Positions 7,286 through 14,891 of a DNA stretch of 22,743 bases are shown one piece after another. The stretch's first letter is position 1. Each line of letters starts with the position of its first letter. Location of the stretch: assembly GCA_017458805.1 (NCBI GenBank), contig JAFTAC010000443.1, positions 1 through 22,743 of the forward strand, in the 5' to 3' direction. A program made the position numbers and the translations under genes. This DNA comes from Victivallales bacterium (GTDB lineage Bacteria; Verrucomicrobiota; Lentisphaeria; Oligosphaerales; Oligosphaeraceae). The notes beneath the pieces are model-generated. The model saw only the letters and a list, made by a program, of their open reading frames with translations, did not search any database and was not told the DNA's origin.

Positions 7286-8188
7286 TTACCCCTTCCTTGC
7301 CTCCACATACTCCATGTAGCGCTTGTATAGGGTGTGCGCAGATGGATACATCGAATAGGGGCTCAGGAAATGTGGCACCTCGAAGGAGATGATTTTCTCC
7401 ACATAGTCCTGCACGGTCTCCAGCTTGAAGCGCATCTTGGCCCACTCAATCGGGGGGAACCTCCAGGGCATGTCACGGTCGAAGGTCTCCAGATTGGACC
7501 AATAGGCGATGCCGTGCTTCTTGAATACCTCTGCCGTTGCCTTGACGTAGGCAGGCAGGTCTTTGAAGTGGACGTGGCCGTCCATGAACGCATAGGCAGA
7601 AATCAGCCCCTCCATCTCCCCAAGCAGGAAGTCAAAGTGCTTGGCATGGACATCGGGCGGCACGGGGTTCTGGGTGTATTTGGGACCGTGATAGCGCGGG
7701 GAGACGATGATGGGGCGCACGGTGTCAAAAGAGCGAATGACCTTGCAGAGGGGCTTCCAGATGCGGTGCGGATGCGTCTGGAGACTGCCCTCATGGCACA
7801 TATACCACCCCTTGAAAGCCTTGCGCTTGCCGTAACGCTCGTTTAGTTCGTGAATCAAATCCGTGTTGATGCCGACCTCACTGTCCCAGTCGTTTTTCAA
7901 CCAGTAGTCCACGGTGTCAAAAAGGCCCATGTAGATGTCGATGCCCGTGCGTTCGCCTTCACGCAGGACCACATCCACCAGGTCGGGCTCAGCGTAGAGG
8001 GTTGTTTTCAGCACATCGCTCTTGTACATCGCGCTGTCCCGAAAACCGACACGGATGATGATGGCGGTGTCAATGCCCATGCGCTTGAACTCGTCAAACT
8101 GGAGCGCCCACTCCTCCGCTCCCCAGTTGTTGCTCGGAATGTCGGCGGCCACGCCGTCAATGAATGTACCTGTGATTTTCTTTAGCAT
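7286..8188 (-). CDS. DUF4434-like putative glycoside hydrolase (TIM-barrel type)
   Basis: A 300-residue protein without a signal peptide, resembling the DUF4434 family, whose fold is related to glycoside hydrolase TIM barrels. It begins KITGTFIDG..NNWGAEEW, then IDTAIIIRVGF as an early strand. It contains FKGWYMCHE with E133 and YWSNLETFD (230-237) with E234, two acidic residues at places where retaining barrels carry acid/base and nucleophile. That assignment is inference. The start has AAGGAACC six bases upstream. It is the last gene of the minus-strand run, separated from the lyase by a 103-bp spacer with three hairpins. Being cytoplasmic, it would act on imported fragments. The substrate is unknown. 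Confidence 0.68.
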   Translation of the reverse strand: MLKKITGTFIDGVAADIPSNNWGAEEWALQFDEFKRMGIDTAIIIRVGFRDSAMYKSDVLKTTLYAEPDLVDVVLREGERTGIDIYMGLFDTVDYWLKNDWDSEVGINTDLIHELNERYGKRKAFKGWYMCHEGSLQTHPHRIWKPLCKVIRSFDTVRPIIVSPRYHGPKYTQNPVPPDVHAKHFDFLLGEMEGLISAYAFMDGHVHFKDLPAYVKATAEVFKKHGIAYWSNLETFDRDMPWRFPPIEWAKMRFKLETVQDYVEKIISFEVPHFLSPYSMYPSAHTLYKRYMEYVEARKG

Positions 8189-8213
8189 CGTGGTTCCTTA
8201 ATTGTTTTGCGTA

Positions 8214-8303
8214 CCAGGTCCAGAGGACCTGGCAACTTTCTATGCAGGGGCAGAGCCCCTGTGCACATTACGACAGGGCCGTAGGCCCTGCCTACGGGCC
8301 TAC
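8214..8303. repeat. three consecutive triloop palindromes in spacer
   Basis: Hairpins at 8214-8232 (CCAGGTCC/aga), 8245-8261 (CAGGGGC/aga) and 8274-8290 (CAGGGCC/gta) are all perfect with 7-8 bp stems. A competing pairing, GTAGGCCC (8281-8288) with GGGCCTAC (8296-8303), overlaps the third and runs into the stop codon of the lyase gene. No T-run follows on the minus strand, so these look like mRNA-stabilising or attenuating structures, or extragenic palindromic repeats, between the lyase and DUF4434 cistrons. Confidence 0.85.
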
Positions 8304-11300
8304 TATAAATGTGACGACAGAGTTCCAGAGGTTCTTGCTGTTGCCGAAGCCGACGAAGCGGATTTGGCGTGCGGGGGTGCTTGGGAACGAGAAGGTCTGG
8401 AGGGCGTCGGTCTTGCCGTCGCTCTCGCCTTCGAAAACGCGCGTCACCTTGCCCTTGGAGTCGATGGCCTCGATGGCAAAGCGGGTAATGCGTGTGTTTC
8501 CGCGCAGGAAATGGATGCCCACCTTATCCACAGGCATCTCCTCCTTGAGCGTGACGGTAAAGGTGGCGTTTTTGCCAAGTCCGTCCCAGTAGCCGCGCTT
8601 GTCAGGACCGTTTCGAAGCATCTCGGAGAGCTTGGCAAAGTCGGGATTCGTGGGGGATTCCACCCAGACAATCTTGTCGTCAAAGCCCCCGCTCTGGACA
8701 AAGAGCACGGATTCGGCGACCGTGTCCTGCTTCAGGGCACGCCGCAGAATGCACGCCATGACGGGTGCGGTGAGAGACCATTCGCCATCCACCACCTTCG
8801 GCTTGTCGGAAAGCGCAAGCGACATTCCATTCAGGCGGAGATCGCCAGACCCCGCCGTGAAAACCGCCTTTCCATTGCCGATGTTCAGCGTCGTGGCGTC
8901 GGCGGAGTAGTTCAGGCGCACGGCCTCCAGCAAGGGGCGCACGGGAACATAATACTTGTCCTTCTCCACAAGAGAGGAGACCCCTTCCAGCTGTGAACCA
9001 TCCAGATAGACGCCTCGGAATGGTATCTTGTTGACCTCTGGGGCTTCCAACGACTTGTAGTCGGGCAGAGGCTTCGCGGCGGTCTTGCCAGGCGTGAGAA
9101 CATAGCGTCCAGGCTTGCCCACGAAGAAGAGCGTGTTGCGCCCCTCCTCGACGGTGGCAACGGCGCTGAATCCAGCTCCTTTGATGCTCCAGTCGCCCGC
9201 CGCCAGCCCAGCCGCCAGCACACGGCACTCAGCGGCCTGGCTGCTCACCGTGAACTCGCAGGGTGTCTCAATTGGCTTGTCGCCAGAGGCGAGAAGCAGG
9301 GTTGTCTCCTTGAAGGAGAGCTGATAGGCGTTCGGCAGCTCGGTGAAGGCGACGGGCAGTTTTTCAGCCTTCCCGTCCGCCACCTGCATGACGGCCAGGA
9401 AGCGGTCGCGCCCTGCGACCTTCTTGGGCGAGAACATCACGCGTGTGCCATTGGGTTCGGGACGCTGCGGATAGGGCGGCTTCACCTTGAAGCCAAAGAT
9501 AGCGTTCATCTTGTCGCCGTTGCGCACATCCATCTCAACATCGCTCGGCACCAGCATCTCCATAAACATCTTCCCCTTCCTGCCATTGTCCTCGCTGTGG
9601 AGAATCAGACCATTGGGCTGCGTTTCGGGTGCCTTCAGGCTGCAAATCTGCCAGTACTTCTTGAACGACGGATCTGCGGCCTCCACATCGTCGGCGATGA
9701 CGATGAGCGCAGGCGTCTTCGCATCCCCCAGGTTGAAGAAACAGAAGCGGCGGGTGAAGTGCTTGATTTTCTCCGAGTAGGCCGAGGTCAAATCCGTCGC
9801 ATAGTAGCTATAAAGCGGACGCATCGGCGAGGGGCCGAAGCTGCAGGACAGCTTCTTGCCGTAGTGGAACGTCGGGTCGCTCTGCGCCATTTCAGGCGAA
9901 GTGGGATGCCGCTGGATGAAGCGAGAACCGCCGTCGTTGCCCACCGTGTTCAGGAACTTCTCGTTCGGGTCGCGCACAAGCATCATCGACTTGGCGATGG
10001 AGCGCTTGTTGAAGTTCATGTCATAGGGGGTACCATAGAAGCCGTATTGGTCGAGGCGCGCCACCAGGAAGCCCCTGTAGAAGACCTGGAAGGAGCCTGC
10101 GTCGGCATGCTGGTGGTTGCCACAGTGGAAGCCGCCGCCCTTGATTTCCGCAACGACATCATCTGAGAGCTTGCTCAGGTTCCAGCCTGTGCGCGCAACC
10201 ATGCTGCTCAGAATCGGGCCAAAGTCCTGCGTCCACGGCAGTGCGTCCAAACTCATTTCGGGCTTGAGTTCGGGCCTGTTCAACAGCAGGTAGTAGATGT
10301 GCTCATTCGTGGAAGGACCCTTCTGGCGAATGAACTCGCCTTTGACAATCGCAGCCCCGCTATAACTGAAGTTGAAGAGGTTGGTGAGCGCCATCGCCGC
10401 CGGCGATTTGAGGAGTGGCGTTGGCAATGCCGCATAGCTGAAGTTGAAGAGATTGGTGAGTGGCATCGGCCAGTAGTCGCCATTGCAGACGCCGTCGCCA
10501 TCCCGCAGCATAGTACCGTTAGGGGCTCTCATATACAACCAGTAGAGCGGAACGTTCTTGATATTGGGGTCGAAGACCTCGCGGCCTGACATTCGCTTGA
10601 AAAGCATGGCTGCGTGCATGTCGCACTGGAAGCGGAAGGAGCTGTAGCTGATGCCCTGGTTGTGGCGCGGGGACTGGTACTCCCAGGCACGCATCGGAAC
10701 CAGCTGCTCCAGTATCTTATAGGAGCAGTACTTGTATGGCTCGGGGTCTTCGCCATAGATGGCGATGGACATGGAGAGCAGGTCGCGGTTGACCTGACGC
10801 TCATTGCCGTGTCCGTTCACGATGCCCTGCCCGAATGGAGGCCAGCCGCACTCCATGTCACGGCGCAGGCGCCTGAAGTGTTGCAGAATGGTGTCGCGCT
10901 GCTCATCGGTCATAAGGTCGAAGCACCAGTCGTAGGTGCAGGAGGTGACGTAGATGGCGCGACCCATTTCACGGGTGATGTCCAGGAGGTTGCCGAACTC
11001 GACATGCGAAATGTAATCGACGGCCAACTTGACGGCCTCTTGTCCGATGGTCTTGTCGCCCGTCATCAGGTAGTAGAAGGCCTTGTTCTGGATGCCGACC
11101 TCAAGGTTGGCGTTGAAGGGTATCTCCTCATCGGGATTGAACTTGAACTCCAGCGGTGCGAGGGCGCTCAGCTTCACAGCCTCCCAGTGGGGCAGGTTCT
11201 CCTCCGTCTCCAGGTTCTGGCGGATGGTGGGCAGAAGGTCAGGCGTGACCCACAGGCGTGGATGGACGGGCGGCGGCACAACGGATGGCGTGTATGCCTC

Positions 11301-12323
11301 CGCTTCAGGCGGCACACTGACTGGCGTGTATGGAGCCACAATCAGCTTGTGCAGCTTCAGGTGCTCTGGCAGCCAGAACTTGATTTCCTGCGCCCCTTCC
11401 ACCAGGTCGAACTTCCCAAGCGTCTGCGCATTCAGCTGTGGTTTTCCCCAGGGCACGAAGACCACGCGCTCCGTGGGACGCTGACTGCCAATCTGGATGC
11501 GAGCGAACATGGAGCCGAACTTCGAGTGGGTGTTCTCCATAATCGTCGCGCCCTCTGCATCGACGGAGGCCTCCGTGCGCAGGACATACAGCCCCGCCGT
11601 CGGCGCAATCACCTTGAAGGTCACGTCGGGGGCGGCCTCCTTGTTTTTCACATTGCTGGTCCCCGTGATGATGGGGGCCTTGCCGCCATCAGCCTTTTCC
11701 GCATCCGTCAAAACGATGGTTTTCGGGTTCAGTTCTGCATCTGCTGCCTTGAAGGCAGTCGGGCCGTCAATCACGCTGTTGGTGAGATTCTGGTCCTTGA
11801 TTTCCGTGTCTGAGAATTCCATTTTGATGTTCCTTATGTCGATTTTTCCAAAATCCTTCTTTGAGGAGTAAACGTAAAGCCTTGCAACCTTGCAGTTCTC
11901 TGGCACGCGCATGACCACCGAATAGGGTCTGAAAACGTGGGAGAGGCGCGAGAACGGGGTGGAAAGCCGTATCTCCTTTGGCAGACGGGCCGTCAGCTGG
12001 ATGCGGAAAAAGCCAATATGCGTCTCGCCATCAGGCAGACGCGCCTCCAAGCTGGCTCGCAGCCACTGGCCTGGCTTCACCTTGAAGTCACGGCAGAAGC
12101 CGATTTCGCCAGCCCCCTCATCAATCATGGTGACGCAGCCATTTCCCGCAAGGACCTGCCCCGAACTGCCATTCACAACCTGCTGGTAGGGTCTCCACCC
12201 CACAGGGGCGTTTTTCTCCACGCCAGCCGTCATGGGGTCATTCAACAACACCTCGGCAGACAGCAGGCTGCAAACCGCGACAAATAAAAGCATCAAATGC
12301 CGTTTTCTTGTAATCGGCGCCAT
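8292..12323 (-). CDS. giant secreted heparinase II/III-like polysaccharide lyase, multidomain
   Basis: A 1343-residue exported protein. The start at 12323 follows AAAGGAG by about five bases and gives a signal peptide (MAPITRKRHLMLLFVAVCSLLSA, cleaved near 23). Order of parts: a beta-sandwich resembling carbohydrate-binding modules (about 25-180), a second beta region, then a toroid-like helical region starting near RLWVTPDLLPTIRQN. HQHADAGSFQ follows, with H737, H739 and D741, the hallmark of the heparinase II/III C-terminal domain, then a beta-sandwich to about 1050. A copper-amine-oxidase-N-like module comes near 1095-1190 (YYVPVRPLLEAVRLNYSAD) and a discoidin-like F5/8C module near 1225-1343. 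Such lyases cleave uronate-containing polysaccharides by beta-elimination. It is much longer than typical 600-900-residue relatives. A 24-residue tandem duplication lies at about 620-667. Confidence 0.8.
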   Translation of the reverse strand: MAPITRKRHLMLLFVAVCSLLSAEVLLNDPMTAGVEKNAPVGWRPYQQVVNGSSGQVLAGNGCVTMIDEGAGEIGFCRDFKVKPGQWLRASLEARLPDGETHIGFFRIQLTARLPKEIRLSTPFSRLSHVFRPYSVVMRVPENCKVARLYVYSSKKDFGKIDIRNIKMEFSDTEIKDQNLTNSVIDGPTAFKAADAELNPKTIVLTDAEKADGGKAPIITGTSNVKNKEAAPDVTFKVIAPTAGLYVLRTEASVDAEGATIMENTHSKFGSMFARIQIGSQRPTERVVFVPWGKPQLNAQTLGKFDLVEGAQEIKFWLPEHLKLHKLIVAPYTPVSVPPEAEAYTPSVVPPPVHPRLWVTPDLLPTIRQNLETEENLPHWEAVKLSALAPLEFKFNPDEEIPFNANLEVGIQNKAFYYLMTGDKTIGQEAVKLAVDYISHVEFGNLLDITREMGRAIYVTSCTYDWCFDLMTDEQRDTILQHFRRLRRDMECGWPPFGQGIVNGHGNERQVNRDLLSMSIAIYGEDPEPYKYCSYKILEQLVPMRAWEYQSPRHNQGISYSSFRFQCDMHAAMLFKRMSGREVFDPNIKNVPLYWLYMRAPNGTMLRDGDGVCNGDYWPMPLTNLFNFSYAALPTPLLKSPAAMALTNLFNFSYSGAAIVKGEFIRQKGPSTNEHIYYLLLNRPELKPEMSLDALPWTQDFGPILSSMVARTGWNLSKLSDDVVAEIKGGGFHCGNHQHADAGSFQVFYRGFLVARLDQYGFYGTPYDMNFNKRSIAKSMMLVRDPNEKFLNTVGNDGGSRFIQRHPTSPEMAQSDPTFHYGKKLSCSFGPSPMRPLYSYYATDLTSAYSEKIKHFTRRFCFFNLGDAKTPALIVIADDVEAADPSFKKYWQICSLKAPETQPNGLILHSEDNGRKGKMFMEMLVPSDVEMDVRNGDKMNAIFGFKVKPPYPQRPEPNGTRVMFSPKKVAGRDRFLAVMQVADGKAEKLPVAFTELPNAYQLSFKETTLLLASGDKPIETPCEFTVSSQAAECRVLAAGLAAGDWSIKGAGFSAVATVEEGRNTLFFVGKPGRYVLTPGKTAAKPLPDYKSLEAPEVNKIPFRGVYLDGSQLEGVSSLVEKDKYYVPVRPLLEAVRLNYSADATTLNIGNGKAVFTAGSGDLRLNGMSLALSDKPKVVDGEWSLTAPVMACILRRALKQDTVAESVLFVQSGGFDDKIVWVESPTNPDFAKLSEMLRNGPDKRGYWDGLGKNATFTVTLKEEMPVDKVGIHFLRGNTRITRFAIEAIDSKGKVTRVFEGESDGKTDALQTFSFPSTPARQIRFVGFGNSKNLWNSVVTFIVGP
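10366..10468 (-). repeat. 72-bp-period tandem duplication inside the lyase gene
   Basis: Copies at 10366-10396 and 10438-10468 match at 28 of 31 bases with a 72-bp (24-codon) period. In protein terms LTNLFNFSY occurs at residues 622-630 and again at 646-654. The DNA between the two copies has diverged, so the duplication is in frame and not brand new. Confidence 0.85.
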
Positions 12324-12368
12324 AAACACTCCTTTAGGGAAATAGCTAAAGTCCAATCCAACACTGAC

Positions 12369-13379
12369 TTACAGTGCCTCTGCAAGCAACTCCTCGATGG
12401 TTTTGACCTTGAGCGAGGTAAATCTGCCCAACTGGATTCTCGTATATGGGGAGGCTGTGACGATGACGTCCTTCGCAGGGTTGTCAGCACGCGCCTCTAT
12501 GTACTTGGCCAGTTTTTCAACCAGTTCCGGCTCAATCTTGTCAAGGAGAAGCGCGCCTTCCGCGCAGGAATACGACTCTTCGTCATTTGTGCCAAACGGC
12601 TTCAGATTTGCGCCATTCGAAGTCAGCAACGCCCGTGGATATGGATAGTCGCTGTTGTAGTTGCGCAGATAATCGCTCTCCAGATAATAGAGGTCGCCAA
12701 GCGGCCTTGCGGTCTTGACACCCGCCAGGTACTCAGACGTATGCATCACCTTCGCATCCAGCTTCAACCCCATTTCACCGATCGTGTTCACAAGGAAATC
12801 GAAGATTCCCGTGTGGCTGACAACAACCGTCTCCACGCCTTCCAAGGCCTTGAGGAACTTTTCAGCGAGGAGTTTGGCCTCTTTTCTGAAGCCAAGCACC
12901 CACAGCCCTTTTCCACAGGAACCGCCTGACACAGTGCGGAACTCCTTTGCCAGCTTTCCAAATGCAGCGGCCGCGCCAGATTCCACAGAGTAATTGTCGG
13001 CGACATACGCGACCTTTCCCTTGCCTGAAACGCTCCATTCAGGAGAGTTCATCAATGCTGTGGCTATCGTCTTTATGTATTCGGGCGCCTTGCCAGCCTC
13101 GACCAGATCCGCGCGATATGCCAGCGTCAGGCCGACTTCGTCATAGTGATTGACGCAATTGCGGCGGCAGCATCCGCTCAAATCGGAACGGTACATCGTC
13201 TTGATGAGGTCTTCATTGGCGAAAAGCTCTGGATGAATGGTCGCACCGTAGATCATCGAGGCGCGGACACGCGGGGTGTCCGCCTCGGTGAACGTCACAT
13301 TTCCAATGGCGGAAAGATGGCGGCACATGAAGCAGAAACGGCAGAACTTGATGGTTTCCAGGTAATTATCTATATTCAT
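12369..13379 (-). CDS. GlcF/LutA-type Fe-S oxidoreductase partner, degenerate
   Basis: A 336-residue protein encoded two bases after the FAD oxidase stop, the classic arrangement of GlcD/GlcF-like pairs. The N-terminus keeps the two ferredoxin motif spacings, but with substitutions. Motif 1 is C13-x2-C16-x2-C19-x3-S23; motif 2 is S65-x2-S68-x2-C71-x3-C75. In normal two-cluster ferredoxins, cluster I uses the first three cysteines of motif 1 and the last of motif 2; all four are present. Cluster II loses three of four. In the C-terminal CCG-like domain, four of the five expected cysteines are replaced (D236, S271, S310, T313; C272 kept). It presumably passes electrons from the flavoprotein towards the membrane through a single cluster. 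The family call rests on overall pattern and context. Confidence 0.75.
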   Translation of the reverse strand: MNIDNYLETIKFCRFCFMCRHLSAIGNVTFTEADTPRVRASMIYGATIHPELFANEDLIKTMYRSDLSGCCRRNCVNHYDEVGLTLAYRADLVEAGKAPEYIKTIATALMNSPEWSVSGKGKVAYVADNYSVESGAAAAFGKLAKEFRTVSGGSCGKGLWVLGFRKEAKLLAEKFLKALEGVETVVVSHTGIFDFLVNTIGEMGLKLDAKVMHTSEYLAGVKTARPLGDLYYLESDYLRNYNSDYPYPRALLTSNGANLKPFGTNDEESYSCAEGALLLDKIEPELVEKLAKYIEARADNPAKDVIVTASPYTRIQLGRFTSLKVKTIEELLAEAL

Positions 13380-13381
13380 GG

Positions 13382-14836
13382 TCAGATTCCTTTAAATCCC
13401 ATTTTGCCAGGATTCATGATGTTGTTCGGGTCGAGTTGTTTCTTAATGCCTTCAAGAACAGGCATTGCCGTACCATAGAGGTCTTTCATGTAGCGGCCCA
13501 GCTTCAGTCCCACACCGTGATGCTCGTTGATGACTCCGCCATTTGCAATGGCCGCACGGATCGCCGCATCCCAGACGCTGTTGTACAGCGCGGCTGCCTC
13601 GCGCGGATCCTTCGGCACGGCCTCCTCCTCGAAGATGAAGCGTGCATACAACATGCACCCCCACTCGTACCAATGCGAGAAATGGCCGATAAAACGAGCC
13701 TGCGGGAACCCATCGTTCACGACTTTCTTCATCGCATAATAGACTTTCTCGATGTTGGCAAAAGTCGCCACTGTATCAAGCGTTCCAAAGGCCTGTGGAA
13801 TATGGAACATGTACGGCGGATAGAAGAACTTGTACTTGTTCTCCCACCAAAGGTCGCCACCCTTGCTCCCCAAATCCTGCCCGTGGTACTTCTCCTCCAT
13901 GATTTCGCGCGCATACCTCATCTGGCAATCAACGATGTCCCTGCGCCCGTCAAAGCCGAAAACAAGGTAGGCCCCCTGCTCCAACTCCATCCCAAAGACC
14001 TTGCGGACATGCGTCTTGGTCTCCGTTTCATCATAAAGGCGTATCGCACAGGGCTGCAGACGGCTTCGCATCAGCTCGGCCCCCGCGCTCATCGCCGTGT
14101 GGAAGTCCTTGAATATGTATGCGCGGAACTCGCGCGCCTCTGGCTGCGGATGAATCTTCAGCGTCACCTCGGTTATGACGCCAAGCGTGCCTTCGCTTCC
14201 AAGAAACAGCATGGTCAAATCGGGTCCCGACGCATGCCTCGGAACTGGAAGCGTGCGGATAATCTCGCCAGTCGGAGTCACGACTTCCAACGACATGACC
14301 ATGTCTTCGATTTTGCCGTATTTTGTCGAAAGGACGCCAGTTCCGCGATGGGCGAGGAACCCGCCGATTGTTGCGCAGGAAATCGACGCCGGCAAATGCA
14401 TCGTCGAATAGCCTTCTTTGTTGCAGATCCACTCAAGGTGCTTGGCGATGATGCCCGTCTGGCAGCGAACCGTCAGGGATTCCTTGTCAACGCCGTAGCA
14501 CTTGTTCATCCGCTTCATGTCGATGACGATGCCGCCATAGACGGGCAGGGCCCCGCCCTGCGAGCCAGAGCCACCGCCCCACGGCACCACGGGTATCTTG
14601 TATTGATTTGCAATACGGAGTATTTTCGCAACCTCCGCTGTCGTTGATGGATGGCAGATGAAATCCGGCTTCGGGGTCTCCATCCCACGGTCATGCCACA
14701 TTTCAGGAATCCAGTAGTAATCCACTGAATGCCCGAACAAATCGGCGTCGTTGACACCTACGTACTGCTCCCCGAGAACATCGGTCAGCTCAGTCCGTAT
14801 CATCTCGTACATGTAATTGTTCTCTTTAACTAACAT
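13382..14836 (-). CDS. FAD-linked oxidase/dehydrogenase (GlcD/alkyl-DHAP synthase superfamily)
   Basis: A 484-residue flavoprotein with a PCMH-type FAD-binding domain (about 55-235) and an FAD-oxidase C-terminal domain. PWGGGSGSQGG at 85-95 binds the FAD diphosphate. ATIGGFLAHRGTG (155-167) and SGPDLTMLFLGSEGTLG (203-219) are further FAD-contact motifs. NEHHGVGLKLGRY from 437 and NNIMNPGKM near the end are typical of the C-terminal domain. The ATG at 14836 follows GGGAGA by about five bases. Several motifs (RLYDETET, SGPDLT) recall alkyl-dihydroxyacetonephosphate synthase, but the adjacent Fe-S subunit and sugar-kinase context favour a hydroxyacid or sugar-acid dehydrogenase. The substrate is not determinable here. 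Confidence 0.85.
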   Translation of the reverse strand: MLVKENNYMYEMIRTELTDVLGEQYVGVNDADLFGHSVDYYWIPEMWHDRGMETPKPDFICHPSTTAEVAKILRIANQYKIPVVPWGGGSGSQGGALPVYGGIVIDMKRMNKCYGVDKESLTVRCQTGIIAKHLEWICNKEGYSTMHLPASISCATIGGFLAHRGTGVLSTKYGKIEDMVMSLEVVTPTGEIIRTLPVPRHASGPDLTMLFLGSEGTLGVITEVTLKIHPQPEAREFRAYIFKDFHTAMSAGAELMRSRLQPCAIRLYDETETKTHVRKVFGMELEQGAYLVFGFDGRRDIVDCQMRYAREIMEEKYHGQDLGSKGGDLWWENKYKFFYPPYMFHIPQAFGTLDTVATFANIEKVYYAMKKVVNDGFPQARFIGHFSHWYEWGCMLYARFIFEEEAVPKDPREAAALYNSVWDAAIRAAIANGGVINEHHGVGLKLGRYMKDLYGTAMPVLEGIKKQLDPNNIMNPGKMGFKGI

Positions 14837-14860
14837 TGTATCTCCCTGTCACTTTTGGAA

Positions 14861-14881
14861 CTTGCGGCTTTTCGCCGCAAG
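14861..14881 (-). other. intercistronic hairpin between kinase and FAD oxidase genes
   Basis: CTTGCGGC and GCCGCAAG form a perfect 8-bp stem with a 5-base loop (GAAAA as read on the minus strand). The 55-bp gap otherwise holds only the ribosome binding site. No T-run follows, so an mRNA processing or stability role is more likely than termination. Confidence 0.7.
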
Positions 14882-14891
14882 CACACAACGT

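Noticed and set aside
10614..11813. 399-residue open frame on the + strand
   Set aside because: It is antisense to the lyase gene, whose domains and signal peptide are clear; the composition is that of a shadow frame.
13436..14647. 403-residue open frame on the + strand
   Set aside because: It is antisense to the FAD oxidase, which carries intact FAD motifs on the other strand.
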